From NCBI GenBank assembly GCA_002701295.1, contig NZUJ01000087.1:20212-84211 (forward strand): a DNA stretch of 64,000 nucleotides, written 5' to 3'. Each line of letters begins with the position of its first letter. Position 1 is the first letter of the stretch. Both the position numbers and the translations under genes were made by a program. Origin of the DNA: Ponticaulis sp. GTDB taxonomy: Bacteria > Pseudomonadota > Alphaproteobacteria > Caulobacterales > Hyphomonadaceae. Shown in pieces: positions 26,401 through 35,181 of this stretch. A model generated the notes under the pieces. The model was not told where the DNA came from and searched no databases. It was given only the letters and a program-made list of their open reading frames with translations.

Positions 26401-26616
26401 TCAGCCGTCCTCAAGGCTCAGCTTTTTCACGAGCGGCGCGCCGGGCGTGGTGAGAAGATCCAGACTATAGAAAACGCGCTCGCCTTCAATCAGGGTAAAG
26501 AGCCAGGATTGTTCGGCGGCCTTGAGCTCGACGCGGACATCATCTGATCCGTCATCAGGAGTTATAAAGCCGAATCCCTCGGCCAGGCTGAATGATTTTA
26601 CTGTTCCGGTAGCCAT
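26401..26616 (-). CDS. third cold-shock-domain protein, partly degenerate
   Basis: 71 residues beginning MATGTVKSFS. RNP1 is nearly intact (EGFGFITP), while RNP2 is changed to VRVELK instead of VFVHIS and the Trp of KWF is Ser. The C-terminal VFYSLDL aligns with CSPs. The start at 26616 has AAGGAGGT 7 nt ahead. It lies convergent with the DUF3237 gene, ending 5 bp from it. It is intermediate between a normal CSP and the degenerate gene at 23323. Confidence 0.75.
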   Translation of the reverse strand: MATGTVKSFSLAEGFGFITPDDGSDDVRVELKAAEQSWLFTLIEGERVFYSLDLLTTPGAPLVKKLSLEDG

Positions 26617-26868
26617 AACGGGTACCTCCTTCGCCGAAGCGAGACATGCCTGGTGCCCTACCGATGTAAGAAAGAAACTATACCGCTTCCGGACAAGGAT
26701 TGGCTCGCAGGTCACGAGCTCCGACTATAGCACTATAGCCGAAATCTCCGCCGCAAACGACAACATAAGTTAAACCGTGCTGTGTTGGGCCGTCATGCCC
26801 TTAAATGTGATTTCGTTCTCGTCCCAGTATGGTGTGAAGTCGGTAGTTTGAGGAGGGGGTAAGGTTAT

Positions 26869-27531
26869 TCAGACGCGTGCTGAGCGCCGAAAGACATCCT
26901 TGAAGCGGGGGCCGAGCTGTTGTTTGGTCAGCCAAAAGCCCAGAATTAGAACAGCCGCAACAGGCGGCAGAAACCAGATCGGCAAGCCTTGCAGGCTGGC
27001 GGGAAATTCATCTTGCTGGCCGATGAAAAAGGATAGCGCAGCGATGGCGAGGCCAGTCAACATTCTCCAGAGGTGCCGGATCAATCGTTGACGGGGGGAT
27101 CCGGGGCTTTGAAGGCGCCAGACGTCGCCAGAAACCGCCGCAAATGCAATCAGCCCGAATATCAGCGTGACAACACCGCCACCAGAAAAATTGTTCTGCC
27201 ATGCATCATAAAAGAAATAGATCATGGACAGGAGCGATATCAGGCCGACACCCATTTCTGGCCGAGTGAGCCGCATAACAGGACGTCGAACGGCTAACCA
27301 TGATGATCCCACAAGAGACGCGGTCAGGAGTCCGATGAAGCCCGTCGCTGTTTCATCGATCTGAAACGCCATAATGCTTCCCGTTAGCGCCATCGACAGC
27401 ATGGTCACGGAAAATACGATACCGCTAATTTTATGGAGGTTTCGTCCTTTTCGAGCAAAGGACGCCGTGAAGCCGGAGGCGAGCGCGAGACTGCCTGTAA
27501 GAATGTGAAAGCCTGCAAGTGCGCTGATCAT
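26869..27531 (-). CDS. DUF2306-like polytopic membrane protein
   Basis: 220 residues with about seven hydrophobic helices and no soluble domain. The segment RKGRNLHKISGIVFSVTMLSMALTG (first helices, conserved His/Arg) and late WFLPPVAAVLILGFW fit DUF2306. The function is unknown. It is divergent from the AraC gene across a 100-bp region that may hold shared promoters. I see nothing in 26617-26868 apart from AT-rich sequence. Confidence 0.55.
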   Translation of the reverse strand: MISALAGFHILTGSLALASGFTASFARKGRNLHKISGIVFSVTMLSMALTGSIMAFQIDETATGFIGLLTASLVGSSWLAVRRPVMRLTRPEMGVGLISLLSMIYFFYDAWQNNFSGGGVVTLIFGLIAFAAVSGDVWRLQSPGSPRQRLIRHLWRMLTGLAIAALSFFIGQQDEFPASLQGLPIWFLPPVAAVLILGFWLTKQQLGPRFKDVFRRSARV

Positions 27532-27631
27532 GTAAACTGTTCAACCTCGATTTCCGCACGTTGAGATTGACAGAGAAATAATCGGAAAACGATATTCGGC
27601 TCATGATTTTACGCATCAAAAATCTGATCCT

Positions 27632-28660
27632 GTGTCGCAGCGAGACCGGTGCATGGTCGGCATAAGCGTGGCATCGAGCATGGCAGGCGGCATGGTGATG
27701 TTTGCCGTGTCCAAGGGCGCGGATGCAGCTGAGCTGCTGCGCTTAGCTGGCATTTCGCCCGAAGTGCTCAAAGACCGGGACGCACGAATTCCGCTTGAGC
27801 GATATCAGGCATTGGTCGAAGCCGGAAAGGTCCTGACCGGCGATGGAAATCTGTCGCTCCACTTCGGTCAGATGGTCGACATGTCCGAATTGTCCGTTGT
27901 GGGCCTCATTACACTTGCATCCAAAAACATGCTGGACGCATACCATCAGATCAACCGGTATGGTCGACTGGTCATCGATGTCGGCACGCCCGATGGCGGC
28001 AATCGCTACCGGCTGGAACAGCGCAGGAGTGAGCTGTGGCTGGTGGATACAGCCGCGCCAGATTATTTTCCTGAACTTGCCGAAGCGCCTTTCTCCTTCA
28101 TGGTGTGCGGCGTGCGGCGCTTCACTCCCAATCGCATGGTCCACAAAGTCCGATTGAAACGCGCGCCTCCTGCCAACACGGCCGAATATGAGGCCGTATT
28201 CGAGTGCCCAGTTCAGTTCGGCGCCAGTGAGAACGCCATGCTGATGGACCCCGCTTGGCCCGAAACACCAGTCGCACAGTCGCCAGCTTATGCTTTCGCC
28301 ATCCTTTGTGAGCACGCAGACAGCATGTTGGCGAAACTCGATGCGGGTCAGTCTCTAGCCGATCGGGTGACAGCGAAATTGTTGCCCAGCCTGCATACGG
28401 GCGAAGCTGGGGCAGATCACATCGCGCGTTCTCTGGGCATGAGCCGACAGACGCTCTATCGGAGGCTCAAGGAAGAGGGCACTACTTTTGCGGCCGTCAT
28501 GGACGATTTGCGGCGTAGTCTCGCAAATGAATTCATCGCAAACCCTCGCCTGTCCGTGAACGAGATCGCGTATCTCACGGGGTTTTCCGATTCTGCGGCC
28601 TTTTCGCGAGCCTTTAAACGTTGGACCGGTCAGAGCCCTCGCGCCGCGCGACAGAAATAA
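27632..28660 (+). CDS. AraC family transcriptional regulator
   Basis: 342 residues. The N-terminal ~200 residues have the arabinose-binding-type effector domain (PF12625 style) of regulators that include OruR-like proteins; the C-terminal ~90 residues contain the AraC double HTH (IARSLGMSRQTLYRRLKEEGTTF and ANPRLSVNEIAYLTGFSDSAAFSRAFKRWTGQSP). It starts with GTG 27632; an ATG at 27653 is an alternative. The target may be the divergent DUF2306-like gene. Followed by a strong terminator before etfA. Confidence 0.85.
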   Translation: MSQRDRCMVGISVASSMAGGMVMFAVSKGADAAELLRLAGISPEVLKDRDARIPLERYQALVEAGKVLTGDGNLSLHFGQMVDMSELSVVGLITLASKNMLDAYHQINRYGRLVIDVGTPDGGNRYRLEQRRSELWLVDTAAPDYFPELAEAPFSFMVCGVRRFTPNRMVHKVRLKRAPPANTAEYEAVFECPVQFGASENAMLMDPAWPETPVAQSPAYAFAILCEHADSMLAKLDAGQSLADRVTAKLLPSLHTGEAGADHIARSLGMSRQTLYRRLKEEGTTFAAVMDDLRRSLANEFIANPRLSVNEIAYLTGFSDSAAFSRAFKRWTGQSPRAARQK

Positions 28661-28684
28661 ATGAACTCATCGCCATGAAGAGCA

Positions 28685-28712
28685 AAAAGCCCAGCGCGAT
28701 GGCCGGGCTTTT
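28685..28712. terminator. bidirectional intrinsic terminator
   Basis: AAAAGCCC (28685-28692) and GGGCTTTT (28705-28712) form an 8-bp stem with A and T runs on both sides, so it would work in either direction: for the AraC gene on the plus strand and for the etf operon on the minus strand. Confidence 0.85.
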
Positions 28713-28726
28713 GTGTTAGGAATGAA

Positions 28727-28837
28727 GGTTGGCTCAAGCGAAGCGGAGCCAACAGTTGAGTGTCGGATCCGCGCTTCGCTCTTGATCCGACCTACAGTTC
28801 TTTATTTGCTCTCGCGAACCTGCGGTTCGCATAGAGC
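28727..28837. repeat. cluster of three hairpins, two with complementary loops
   Basis: Hairpin 1: GTTGGCTC/GAGCCAAC (28728-28753), loop AAGCGAAGCG. Hairpin 2: GTCGGATC/GATCCGAC (28762-28791), loop containing CGCTTCGCT, the exact reverse complement of nine loop-1 bases. Hairpin 3: GCGAACC/GGTTCGC (28814-28830), flanked by GCTCT/AGAGC. This suggests a folded RNA or a structured DNA repeat downstream of etfA. A function is not known. Confidence 0.6.
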
Positions 28838-28852
28838 GCGCTCAAGGCTGCC

Positions 28853-29782
28853 TTAAAGTTTCTCGGTCAGCTCTGGAACGGCATTGAAGAGGTCTGCCAC
28901 GAGGCCGTAATCGGCAACCTGGAAGATTGGTGCTTCTTCGTCCTTATTGATCGCAACAATGATCTTGGAGTCTTTCATACCCGCAAGGTGCTGGATCGCG
29001 CCGGAAATACCGATGGCGATGTAGAGCTCTGGCGCAACGATTTTACCGGTCTGACCGACCTGATAATCGTTTGGCGCATAGCCCGCATCAACAGCCGCAC
29101 GAGACGCGCCGATTGCCGCGCCCAGCTTGTCTGCCAGAGGTTCCATGATCTTGTTGAAGTCTTCTTCAGACCCGAGCGCACGACCGCCAGACACGATGGT
29201 CTTGGCAGAAGTGAGGTCCGGACGATCGCTTTCAGCGAGTTCCTGAGAGACAAAGGCCGATTTGCCAATGCCAGCGCCCGCGTCGACGGCTTCAACTGAG
29301 GCAGACCCGCCATCAGCTGCTGCGTCAAAGGCCGTGCCGCGAACGGTGACGACTTTCTTCGCGTCAGAAGATTTGACGGTCTGGATCGCGTTGCCCGCAT
29401 AGATCGGACGAGTGAAGGTGTCTGTACCTTCAATGGCGATGATGTCAGACAGCTGCATGACGTCGAGCTTGGCCGCGATGCGTGGCGCAACGTTCTTGCC
29501 CGTGGTGGTGGCTGGCGCGAAGAAGGCGTCATAGCCAGACATGAGCGGGACAACGACGGCTTCGACGGCTTCAGCCAGAGCCGCACCGAGCGCGTCGCTC
29601 TCAGCGGTCAGGACTTTGCGAACGCCGGCGATTTTCGCGGCAGCAGCCGCTACATCGCCAATGCCATTGCCTGCAACGAGAATGTCGACATCGCCGCCAA
29701 AGGCCGCAGCAGCCGTGACGGTTTTTGCGGTTGCGTCACCAAGAGACGCGTTGTCGTGGTCTGCAAGTACGAGAACAGCCAT
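28853..29782 (-). CDS. etfA: electron transfer flavoprotein alpha subunit
   Basis: 309 residues, carrying the FAD: C-terminal motifs [10 protein letters not shown] (200-209), [27 protein letters not shown] and [21 protein letters not shown]. Together with EtfB it accepts electrons from acyl-CoA dehydrogenases, including the one at 44-45.8 kb, and passes them to ETF:quinone oxidoreductase. It follows etfB with 1 bp between the stop and its ATG, an operon. Confidence 0.97.
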   Translation of the reverse strand: MAVLVLADHDNASLGDATAKTVTAAAAFGGDVDILVAGNGIGDVAAAAAKIAGVRKVLTAESDALGAALAEAVEAVVVPLMSGYDAFFAPATTTGKNVAPRIAAKLDVMQLSDIIAIEGTDTFTRPIYAGNAIQTVKSSDAKKVVTVRGTAFDAAADGGSASVEAVDAGAGIGKSAFVSQELAESDRPDLTSAKTIVSGGRALGSEEDFNKIMEPLADKLGAAIGASRAAVDAGYAPNDYQVGQTGKIVAPELYIAIGISGAIQHLAGMKDSKIIVAINKDEEAPIFQVADYGLVADLFNAVPELTEKL

Positions 29783-29783
29783 A

Positions 29784-30530
29784 TCAGATCGCTCCCTTGG
29801 CTTTGAGTTTGGAAATCAGCGCATCGACGTCTTCGACCTTCTCGCCCGCTTCGCGGACAGGTGGTTCAGTGACTTTGACAACGGTGAGACGCGGAGACAC
29901 ATCTACGCCGTAGTCGCCGATTTCTTTCATGTCGATCGGCTTCTTCTTTGCCTTCATGATGTTCGGCAGAGAGGCATAGCGTGGCTCGTTCAGACGAAGG
30001 TCAGTCGTGACGATGGCTGGCATGTCCAGCGCGACGGTTTGCAGACCGCCATCAACTTCACGGGTGACATTGGCTTTACCGTCAGCGATTTCGACTTTCG
30101 AGGCAAATGTGCCTTGTGGCCAATCGAGCAGTGCGCCGAGCATCTGGCCTGTCTGGTTGCTATCGTCATCAATGGCCTGCTTGCCGAGGATAACGAGTTC
30201 CGGGCTTTCTTCGTCAACAACAGCCTTGAGGAGTTTGGCGATGGCCAGAGGCTCCGGCATGGTGTCTGTCTTGATCAGAATGCCGCGGTCAGCGCCCATG
30301 GCGAGCGCTGTGCGGAGAGTTTCCTGAGCCTGTTGCGGGCCGATGGACACAACCACGATCTCCGTAGCCGTGCCAGCCTCTTTCAGGCGCACCGCTTCTT
30401 CGACAGAGATTTCGTCGAATGGGTTCATGGACATTTTGACATTGGCCAGGTCGACACCGGATTGGTCGGGTTTGACGCGGGCCTTTACGTTATAGTCGAT
30501 AACCCGTTTGACGGGTACCAGGACCTTCAT
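29784..30530 (-). CDS. etfB: electron transfer flavoprotein beta subunit
   Basis: 248 residues. Begins [19 protein letters not shown], with the ETF-beta signature [21 protein letters not shown], the AMP-binding region and C-terminal [11 protein letters not shown]. The start at 30530 has GGAG 8 nt upstream and matches the family; the six-residue extension to 30548 does not. It binds AMP and forms the EtfAB heterodimer. It is the first gene of the etfBA operon; the leader is about 240 bp from the next receptor's end and contains no recognised motif. Confidence 0.97.
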   Translation of the reverse strand: MKVLVPVKRVIDYNVKARVKPDQSGVDLANVKMSMNPFDEISVEEAVRLKEAGTATEIVVVSIGPQQAQETLRTALAMGADRGILIKTDTMPEPLAIAKLLKAVVDEESPELVILGKQAIDDDSNQTGQMLGALLDWPQGTFASKVEIADGKANVTREVDGGLQTVALDMPAIVTTDLRLNEPRYASLPNIMKAKKKPIDMKEIGDYGVDVSPRLTVVKVTEPPVREAGEKVEDVDALISKLKAKGAI

Positions 30531-30768
30531 GGCGTTCTCCGTGATCACTATCGGAATGGGGCTTCCGACTTATAGTTATGTGCGCTTGCGGGAAAAACCA
30601 GCAAACCATCGCTGCAGGTGCTAATCGCTCGGAAGGAAGGCGTCAAGAAGCCTGAAGGCAGACAGTTTATTCCTGAAGGGAATAATGTACCGCAATCTCT
30701 ATTCAACCTCGTGTTCTGCGCACGATTTTTGACGTCAGGCTGCTATTTCAGCATCAAGCTGCCGACAA

Positions 30769-32841
30769 TCAGAACCTGGTCCGGATTGTAAAGCGGGCGT
30801 TGAGTGGGGCACCTGTCGAGATGTTCGTGTTGGAGTGCGCGTCCGGGAAGTAGGTCTCATCAAGCAGGTTCTCGATATTGAGCTGCAGGATGGTGCCGTT
30901 ATCGAGCGTGTAGATCGCGGCGGCATCGATGCGGGTATAGTCCGGAATGGTGACGGCGTTGGCGGAGTTCACGAAAAACTCGTCCTGATAGGTGAGGCCG
31001 AGGCCGAGCTCGAGTTGATCGGTGGCGCTGAACCGGTTCCAGAGGGAGATCATGTTCGCGGGCACCTGTCCGGTGTCGCGGCCGTCATTTGATCCGCCGG
31101 TAATGGTGCTGTCGGTCCAGGAATACCCCGCATCCAACATCCAGCGTTCGGTGAGATAACCTGACAGCTGGACTTCAAAACCGGTTGTTTCCGTCACGGC
31201 GAGGAAGCGGTTCTCGGCATCCGGTGTGGCGAGGCTGGTGTCGCGATCCAGCTGGAAGAGCGCTGTGGTGAGATGAAGATCTGGCCGGATATCCCATTTT
31301 AGGCCCAGTTCGACATTCTCGAACTCTTCCGGAGACAGCTCTTCCGAAGAGGCGCTGAGCGTCAGGAACTGATCGCCCGAGCTTGGCAGGAAGGATTTGG
31401 AATAGCTGATATAGGCGGAGAGTTGATCGACTGGCTTATAGATCAGGCCAAGACGCGGAGAGACTTCTTCATCGGTACGTGAGAATTGCGCGCCAGCGAG
31501 GCGGTCATCTGCCTCGATCTCGAACTGATCAAAGCGCAGGCCACCAATGAGCTTGATGTGGTCGCCAATGTCGATCTGGTCCTGAGCATAGATGGACAAG
31601 ACCTGCACGTCTGAATTCCGGCTGCGAACCAGATCGCTGAAAGCAAACGACGGAATATTCAGTGGATCGGAGAGCGCGAAGGTCGCCTGATCATCCTGCG
31701 TGCTGTCGAACACATTATCGAGCCGGGCATTGCTGCTGTCCTGATCGGCATATTCCATGCCGAAAAGCAGAGTGTGATCCGTGCTGGCAAATGAAAGCTG
31801 GGAAACCAGATTGGCCTGAAAGATCAGGTTCTGACGGTCAGTGGTGTCTTTATAGCCGTCCAGCGTGACCGTCTGGGCGGAGGTGTCGATGCCGGCAGCG
31901 TAGAGGTTCTGATAGAGCTTGTCATAGTCGGCATACTGGAGCGTAGCATTGGCTGACAGGCTGTCTGAGAAGCTGTGATCAATCCGTACACGGAGGATGT
32001 TGGCTTCCAGAGTTGTTAAGTTCTCATCTGGGCTGCCAAAGAAGGTGCTTTCAAAGCCTTCAACCGGGCGGCCATTTTCGGACGGTACGCCGCGATCAAC
32101 AACGCGGTCATCATTCACATACTCATAGGACAGCAGGAGACGCGTTTGAGGACTGAGCAAAGCCTGAAAGGTCGGATTGACGGCAAAGCGTGTCCCATCG
32201 AAAAAGTCGCGGTGATTGTCGAGCTGCTCGGCGAAGGCGTTGATACGGAATGCTGAGGTTTCTGAAACCGGCGCGTTGATGTCGACAGAGCCGGAAACTG
32301 CGCCAAAAGTATTTGCTGACAGAGTGCCGGCCGTGAAGGACTGGTCCGCGTCAGGGCGTTTGGTCACCCGGTTGACCACACCACCGCCGCCGCCGCGGCC
32401 AAAGATCATGGCATTCGCGCCGCGCAGGATCTCGATCTGTTCAATATTGTAGAGCGGACGGAAATACTGAACGTCATCCCGCAAGCCGTCGATGAAGAAG
32501 TCCGCAGTGGTATTCTGACCGCGGAGCGTGATCTGGTCGCGATGGCCTTCACCCTGGCCGACTGAAGCGCCGGGCGTATAACGCAGAACGTCGCCAATAT
32601 TGGCAAAGCCCTGTCCGGCGATGCGGTCTGCTGTCAACACGGAAAGGGATTGGGGAACATCAATGATTGGCGTGAGCGTCTTCGTGCCGGAGAACTTCTC
32701 ATTGGTCAGATAAAGGCCGTCGACATCAATCGTCTCAAGGCGACGCTCTGTTGCGTCGGTTTCTGCTGTTTGAGCCAGAGCGACAGGTGAGGTGGACGCC
32801 AGAAGAAGTGCGCCAAGCGCCAGTGCACGTGAAGACGGCAT
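30769..32841 (-). CDS. TonB-dependent siderophore receptor
   Basis: 690 residues; signal peptide ending VALAQ, plug with VPQSLSVLTADRIAGQGFANIGDVLRYTPGA and EILRGANAMIFGRGGGGGVVNRVTKRP typical of FhuE/Fiu/FoxA-type ferric-siderophore receptors. The C-terminal region has the conserved IENLLDETYFPDAHSNTNIS and ends RFTIRTRF with terminal Phe. Preceded by a pair of Fur-box-like sites at 32901-32950, in keeping with iron regulation. The siderophore cannot be told from sequence. Confidence 0.93.
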   Translation of the reverse strand: MPSSRALALGALLLASTSPVALAQTAETDATERRLETIDVDGLYLTNEKFSGTKTLTPIIDVPQSLSVLTADRIAGQGFANIGDVLRYTPGASVGQGEGHRDQITLRGQNTTADFFIDGLRDDVQYFRPLYNIEQIEILRGANAMIFGRGGGGGVVNRVTKRPDADQSFTAGTLSANTFGAVSGSVDINAPVSETSAFRINAFAEQLDNHRDFFDGTRFAVNPTFQALLSPQTRLLLSYEYVNDDRVVDRGVPSENGRPVEGFESTFFGSPDENLTTLEANILRVRIDHSFSDSLSANATLQYADYDKLYQNLYAAGIDTSAQTVTLDGYKDTTDRQNLIFQANLVSQLSFASTDHTLLFGMEYADQDSSNARLDNVFDSTQDDQATFALSDPLNIPSFAFSDLVRSRNSDVQVLSIYAQDQIDIGDHIKLIGGLRFDQFEIEADDRLAGAQFSRTDEEVSPRLGLIYKPVDQLSAYISYSKSFLPSSGDQFLTLSASSEELSPEEFENVELGLKWDIRPDLHLTTALFQLDRDTSLATPDAENRFLAVTETTGFEVQLSGYLTERWMLDAGYSWTDSTITGGSNDGRDTGQVPANMISLWNRFSATDQLELGLGLTYQDEFFVNSANAVTIPDYTRIDAAAIYTLDNGTILQLNIENLLDETYFPDAHSNTNISTGAPLNARFTIRTRF

Positions 32842-32900
32842 GTAGTGTTTCCCCGCTGAATTATATTTTGCAGCGGGCTATCTATAGAGCTTACACGGTA

Positions 32901-32950
32901 ATGCAATTCATTCGCAAAAAATCTGAACAATTTTTGCGAATGAGTGTCAT
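32901..32950 (-). promoter_or_regulatory. two Fur-box-like sites in an inverted arrangement upstream of the siderophore receptor
   Basis: Box A reads (reverse) TTGCGAATGAATTGCAT (32901-32917) and box B reads (forward) TTGCGAATGAGTGTCAT (32934-32950). Both share TTGCGAATGA, matching alphaproteobacterial iron-box styles (TTGCGAATGATTCGCAA). Together they make a perfect 12-bp inverted repeat CATTCGCAAAAA/TTTTTGCGAATG with a 10-nt centre. The arrangement is about 60-110 nt before the receptor ATG. Confidence 0.6.
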
Positions 32951-32990
32951 TGTTACCACACTGGCGCCTTCTGACGACGTCGCAGCGACG

Positions 32991-33812
32991 CTATGGCGTA
33001 CCTGCTTCGAGCAGTGCGTCGCGTCTGGCGCCAGGTAGCATGTGTTTGAGAAAGCCAAAGCTCCCTGTTTCCATCAGCTCTTCGCCAGCAGAGACAAGCG
33101 CCCCCAGAATGGTGGTATGCAGCGCCGAACCCAGCGAGACGCGTCGAACACCAATCGCCTCAAGTTGGCTGACTGTATGGCCAGCGGGCGCTGGCCCAAG
33201 CACATTCAGTGGACGGTCGATTTCTGAAAGCACCGTTTTAATGGCCTCGAGGCTGGGCAGGAATGGCGCGTAGAGGACATGTGCGCCTGCCTCCTGAAAG
33301 GCCTGAAGGCGGGCAATCGTGTCTTTGAGGTCTGTTATGCCGCGCAAATGGTTTTCAGACCGTGCGGTGATCAGAAACGGGAAGGGTTGGGCGTTGGCGG
33401 CCTCGACAGCGGCGCGAACGCGATCGGCTGCCTCTGCGATCGTATAGATCGCATCTGCCTCGGGATTATAGTCTTCAATGGATCCGCCAATGAGGCCTGC
33501 TTCAGCTGCGAGCCTGATCGTTTCGGCGCAGGTTTCCGGGCTGTGGCCATAGCCGTTTTCAAGATCCGCTGCCACCGGAAGGTCCGTGCCTGCGCAAAGT
33601 TCCCGGCAATGGTCGAGTTTCTGGTCGCGCGTGATCTGGTAGTCCTGAACGCCGATAGCGTTTGCGAAGCCCTGACTGGTTGTGGCAAGCGCTTTGAAGC
33701 CCAATCCCGCGAGGATGCGTGCAGAGCCGACATCCCAGGGGTTCGGAAAGACGAAGCATCCGCTTTCGTGAAGCTGTTTAAAGGCGTTGGCTTTTTCAGT
33801 CTGGGTTTTCAT
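32991..33812 (-). CDS. isocitrate lyase / PEP mutase family protein
   Basis: 273 residues with the PEP-mutase/ICL TIM barrel. Motifs include FVFPNPWDVGSARIL, ADLENGYG, and VLYAPFLPSLEAIKTVLSEI. The catalytic Cys loop (KKCGH) of isocitrate/methylisocitrate lyases is not visible, so it probably belongs to the non-lyase branch (PEP mutase-like or oxaloacetate/carboxyphosphonate type). Start ATG 33812 has AAGGGAG and the usual family N-terminus. The role in this organism is unclear. Confidence 0.75.
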   Translation of the reverse strand: MKTQTEKANAFKQLHESGCFVFPNPWDVGSARILAGLGFKALATTSQGFANAIGVQDYQITRDQKLDHCRELCAGTDLPVAADLENGYGHSPETCAETIRLAAEAGLIGGSIEDYNPEADAIYTIAEAADRVRAAVEAANAQPFPFLITARSENHLRGITDLKDTIARLQAFQEAGAHVLYAPFLPSLEAIKTVLSEIDRPLNVLGPAPAGHTVSQLEAIGVRRVSLGSALHTTILGALVSAGEELMETGSFGFLKHMLPGARRDALLEAGTP

Positions 33813-33910
33813 ATCGGGTCTCCCTTGTATCAGTCTCTGGTTTAAAATGGAGAGATGAGCGCGAACACCCGGATATTGCGGATGAGAGATGGTTGCTGAC
33901 ACATGTTTGT

Positions 33911-33973
33911 TTGCTCGAACGCCGTTCCTCCGCCTTCGGCTCCGGGCGTTCTGCGCCTTCGCGGCGCTCGTGT
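33911..33973 (+). repeat. dispersed intergenic hairpin element, copy A
   Basis: Begins TTGCTCG, has a GAACGCC (33917-33923)/GGCGTTC (33944-33950) stem around CCGCCTTCGG, followed by GCGCCTTCGCGGCGCTCGTG. About 41 of 49 positions match the reverse complement of copy B (40061-40110), but the main stem sequence differs in both arms and stays complementary. Confidence 0.6.
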
Positions 33974-33987
33974 GGGAATGGCTTTTT

Positions 33988-34290
33988 CTATGTGACCTTC
34001 TTCAGAAAGATCCGATCTTCATAGCGAATGAAGCCTTCGTTCGCGGCGTAGGCGAGTGCGGCCTGAGCACGGTCATCGGTCTTGAGTTTGGTTTTGTAGA
34101 CTTCGTAGTCGGCAAGCGTGGCGCAGGTGTAGATGCCATAGCCAGTTGTAAGGCTGCCTTCATGCGGGGCAAAATAGCCGATAAGGTCTACGCCAAGGCG
34201 GGGGATAATCTCATTCCACATGCGGCCATAGGCTTCGAACTTTGCACGTTTGAACGGATCGATATCATAGGTGATGACGCAGGTGATCAT
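33988..34290 (-). CDS. NIPSNAP family protein
   Basis: About 100 residues, one ferredoxin-like NIPSNAP domain (MITCVITYDIDPFKRAKFEAYGRMW; ending RYEDRIFLK). The start at 34290 is selected by GGAGG 6 nt ahead; the longer ORF start at 34416 overlaps the neighbouring gene's end. NIPSNAP proteins are small dimeric proteins of uncertain function. Confidence 0.75.
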   Translation of the reverse strand: MITCVITYDIDPFKRAKFEAYGRMWNEIIPRLGVDLIGYFAPHEGSLTTGYGIYTCATLADYEVYKTKLKTDDRAQAALAYAANEGFIRYEDRIFLKKVT

Positions 34291-34376
34291 GTGAGGCCTC
34301 CATTTCTGGAGAGGGTTATCCCAGATCACCCGCGCTATGGTTCGATGCAGGTCGAACCATTGTGATTTTTGAGGGG

Positions 34377-35015
34377 TTATTCGCAGGCTTGCGGCATGCT
34401 GGCGATGAGGTCCCATGTTGTGGCGAAGCCGTTTTCGGCTGCCTCGGAATAGACGTCACCCTTGATTGACGCATAGACGCTGATAATCAGATCGCCGTCT
34501 GGTCCGAACAGAGAAATGCCTTTTGTTTCGGATACGCCATCTGCGTTTTTCAGATCGGTCGCATAAATGGCCTCTACATATTTCAGCTGAATATGTGAGT
34601 GCACGCCATTCCCGTCATCTGCATAGACATCGAGATAACCATCTTCACTGCCATCAACCTGTACCGGCAGGAGATGAGGAAGCGCGAAGGCGTGCTGATT
34701 GGATGGGGAGAAGACCAGGCCGACCTTGGCATCAGCGCCCCAGGCTTCGTCCATGGAAGTCCAGATTTCTGTCGCGATATCTGGCGTTGCCATCACACCA
34801 ACAACATCACCCTCTTTCATGCCGCTTGCAAAGACGGCTTCTGGAATTTCCAAATTTCGCGCGCCGATCGCCAGAGGAATGCCCGGGCGCTGATCATATG
34901 CGTATGACTGGATCAGGGCTTCTTCTCGCGGTGTCGCGCACAGATCGCTTGCAGATGCTGCGCCCTGAAAAGTGAGCGCAATTGCCGCTGAGGTGAGTAG
35001 ATGTTGGATACGCAT
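34377..35015 (-). CDS. exported protein resembling HutX/ChuX heme-utilisation proteins
   Basis: 212 residues; N-terminal hydrophobic stretch TSAAIALTFQGAASAS is a Sec signal. The mature part follows the HutX/HugX pattern: a region like MATPDIATEIWTSMDEAWGADAK, then DVYADDGNGVHSHIQLKYVEAIY and ISLFGPDGDLIISVYASI (compare the FFDADG-x-x-x-FKIYV of HutX). HutX proteins are cytosolic, so a signal peptide is unexpected. Start 35015 is supported by GGAG. It is divergent from an ArsR-type regulator and close to a siderophore receptor. The assignment rests on motif resemblance only. Confidence 0.4.
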   Translation of the reverse strand: MRIQHLLTSAAIALTFQGAASASDLCATPREEALIQSYAYDQRPGIPLAIGARNLEIPEAVFASGMKEGDVVGVMATPDIATEIWTSMDEAWGADAKVGLVFSPSNQHAFALPHLLPVQVDGSEDGYLDVYADDGNGVHSHIQLKYVEAIYATDLKNADGVSETKGISLFGPDGDLIISVYASIKGDVYSEAAENGFATTWDLIASMPQACE

Positions 35016-35035
35016 GAGAGACTCCGCCATTAATA

Positions 35036-35108
35036 TCGAAATTATTTGAGATTAATCGCCATATATTCGGGAAAGGCAACACCAATAACACACATTTTCG
35101 AAATTATT
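35036..35108. promoter_or_regulatory. candidate operator sites in the divergent promoter region
   Basis: TCGAAATTATT is present twice, at 35036-35046 and at 35098-35108, flanking an AT-rich 50-bp region between two divergent genes. Both copies have a TCGA palindromic centre (AATATCGAAATTATT; TTTTCGAAATTATT). They are candidate sites for the adjacent ArsR-type regulator. Confidence 0.4.
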
Positions 35109-35181
35109 GCGCATTCAGCATGCCGGCTTGCCAAACCAGCCCGGCTGGTGGCTCATTCAGTGACCAGCAGGAGGGACCGCA

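Noticed and set aside
29541..30575. 344-codon open frame antisense to etfA/etfB
   Set aside because: It is a shadow of two well-supported genes and has no domain or ribosome-site support.
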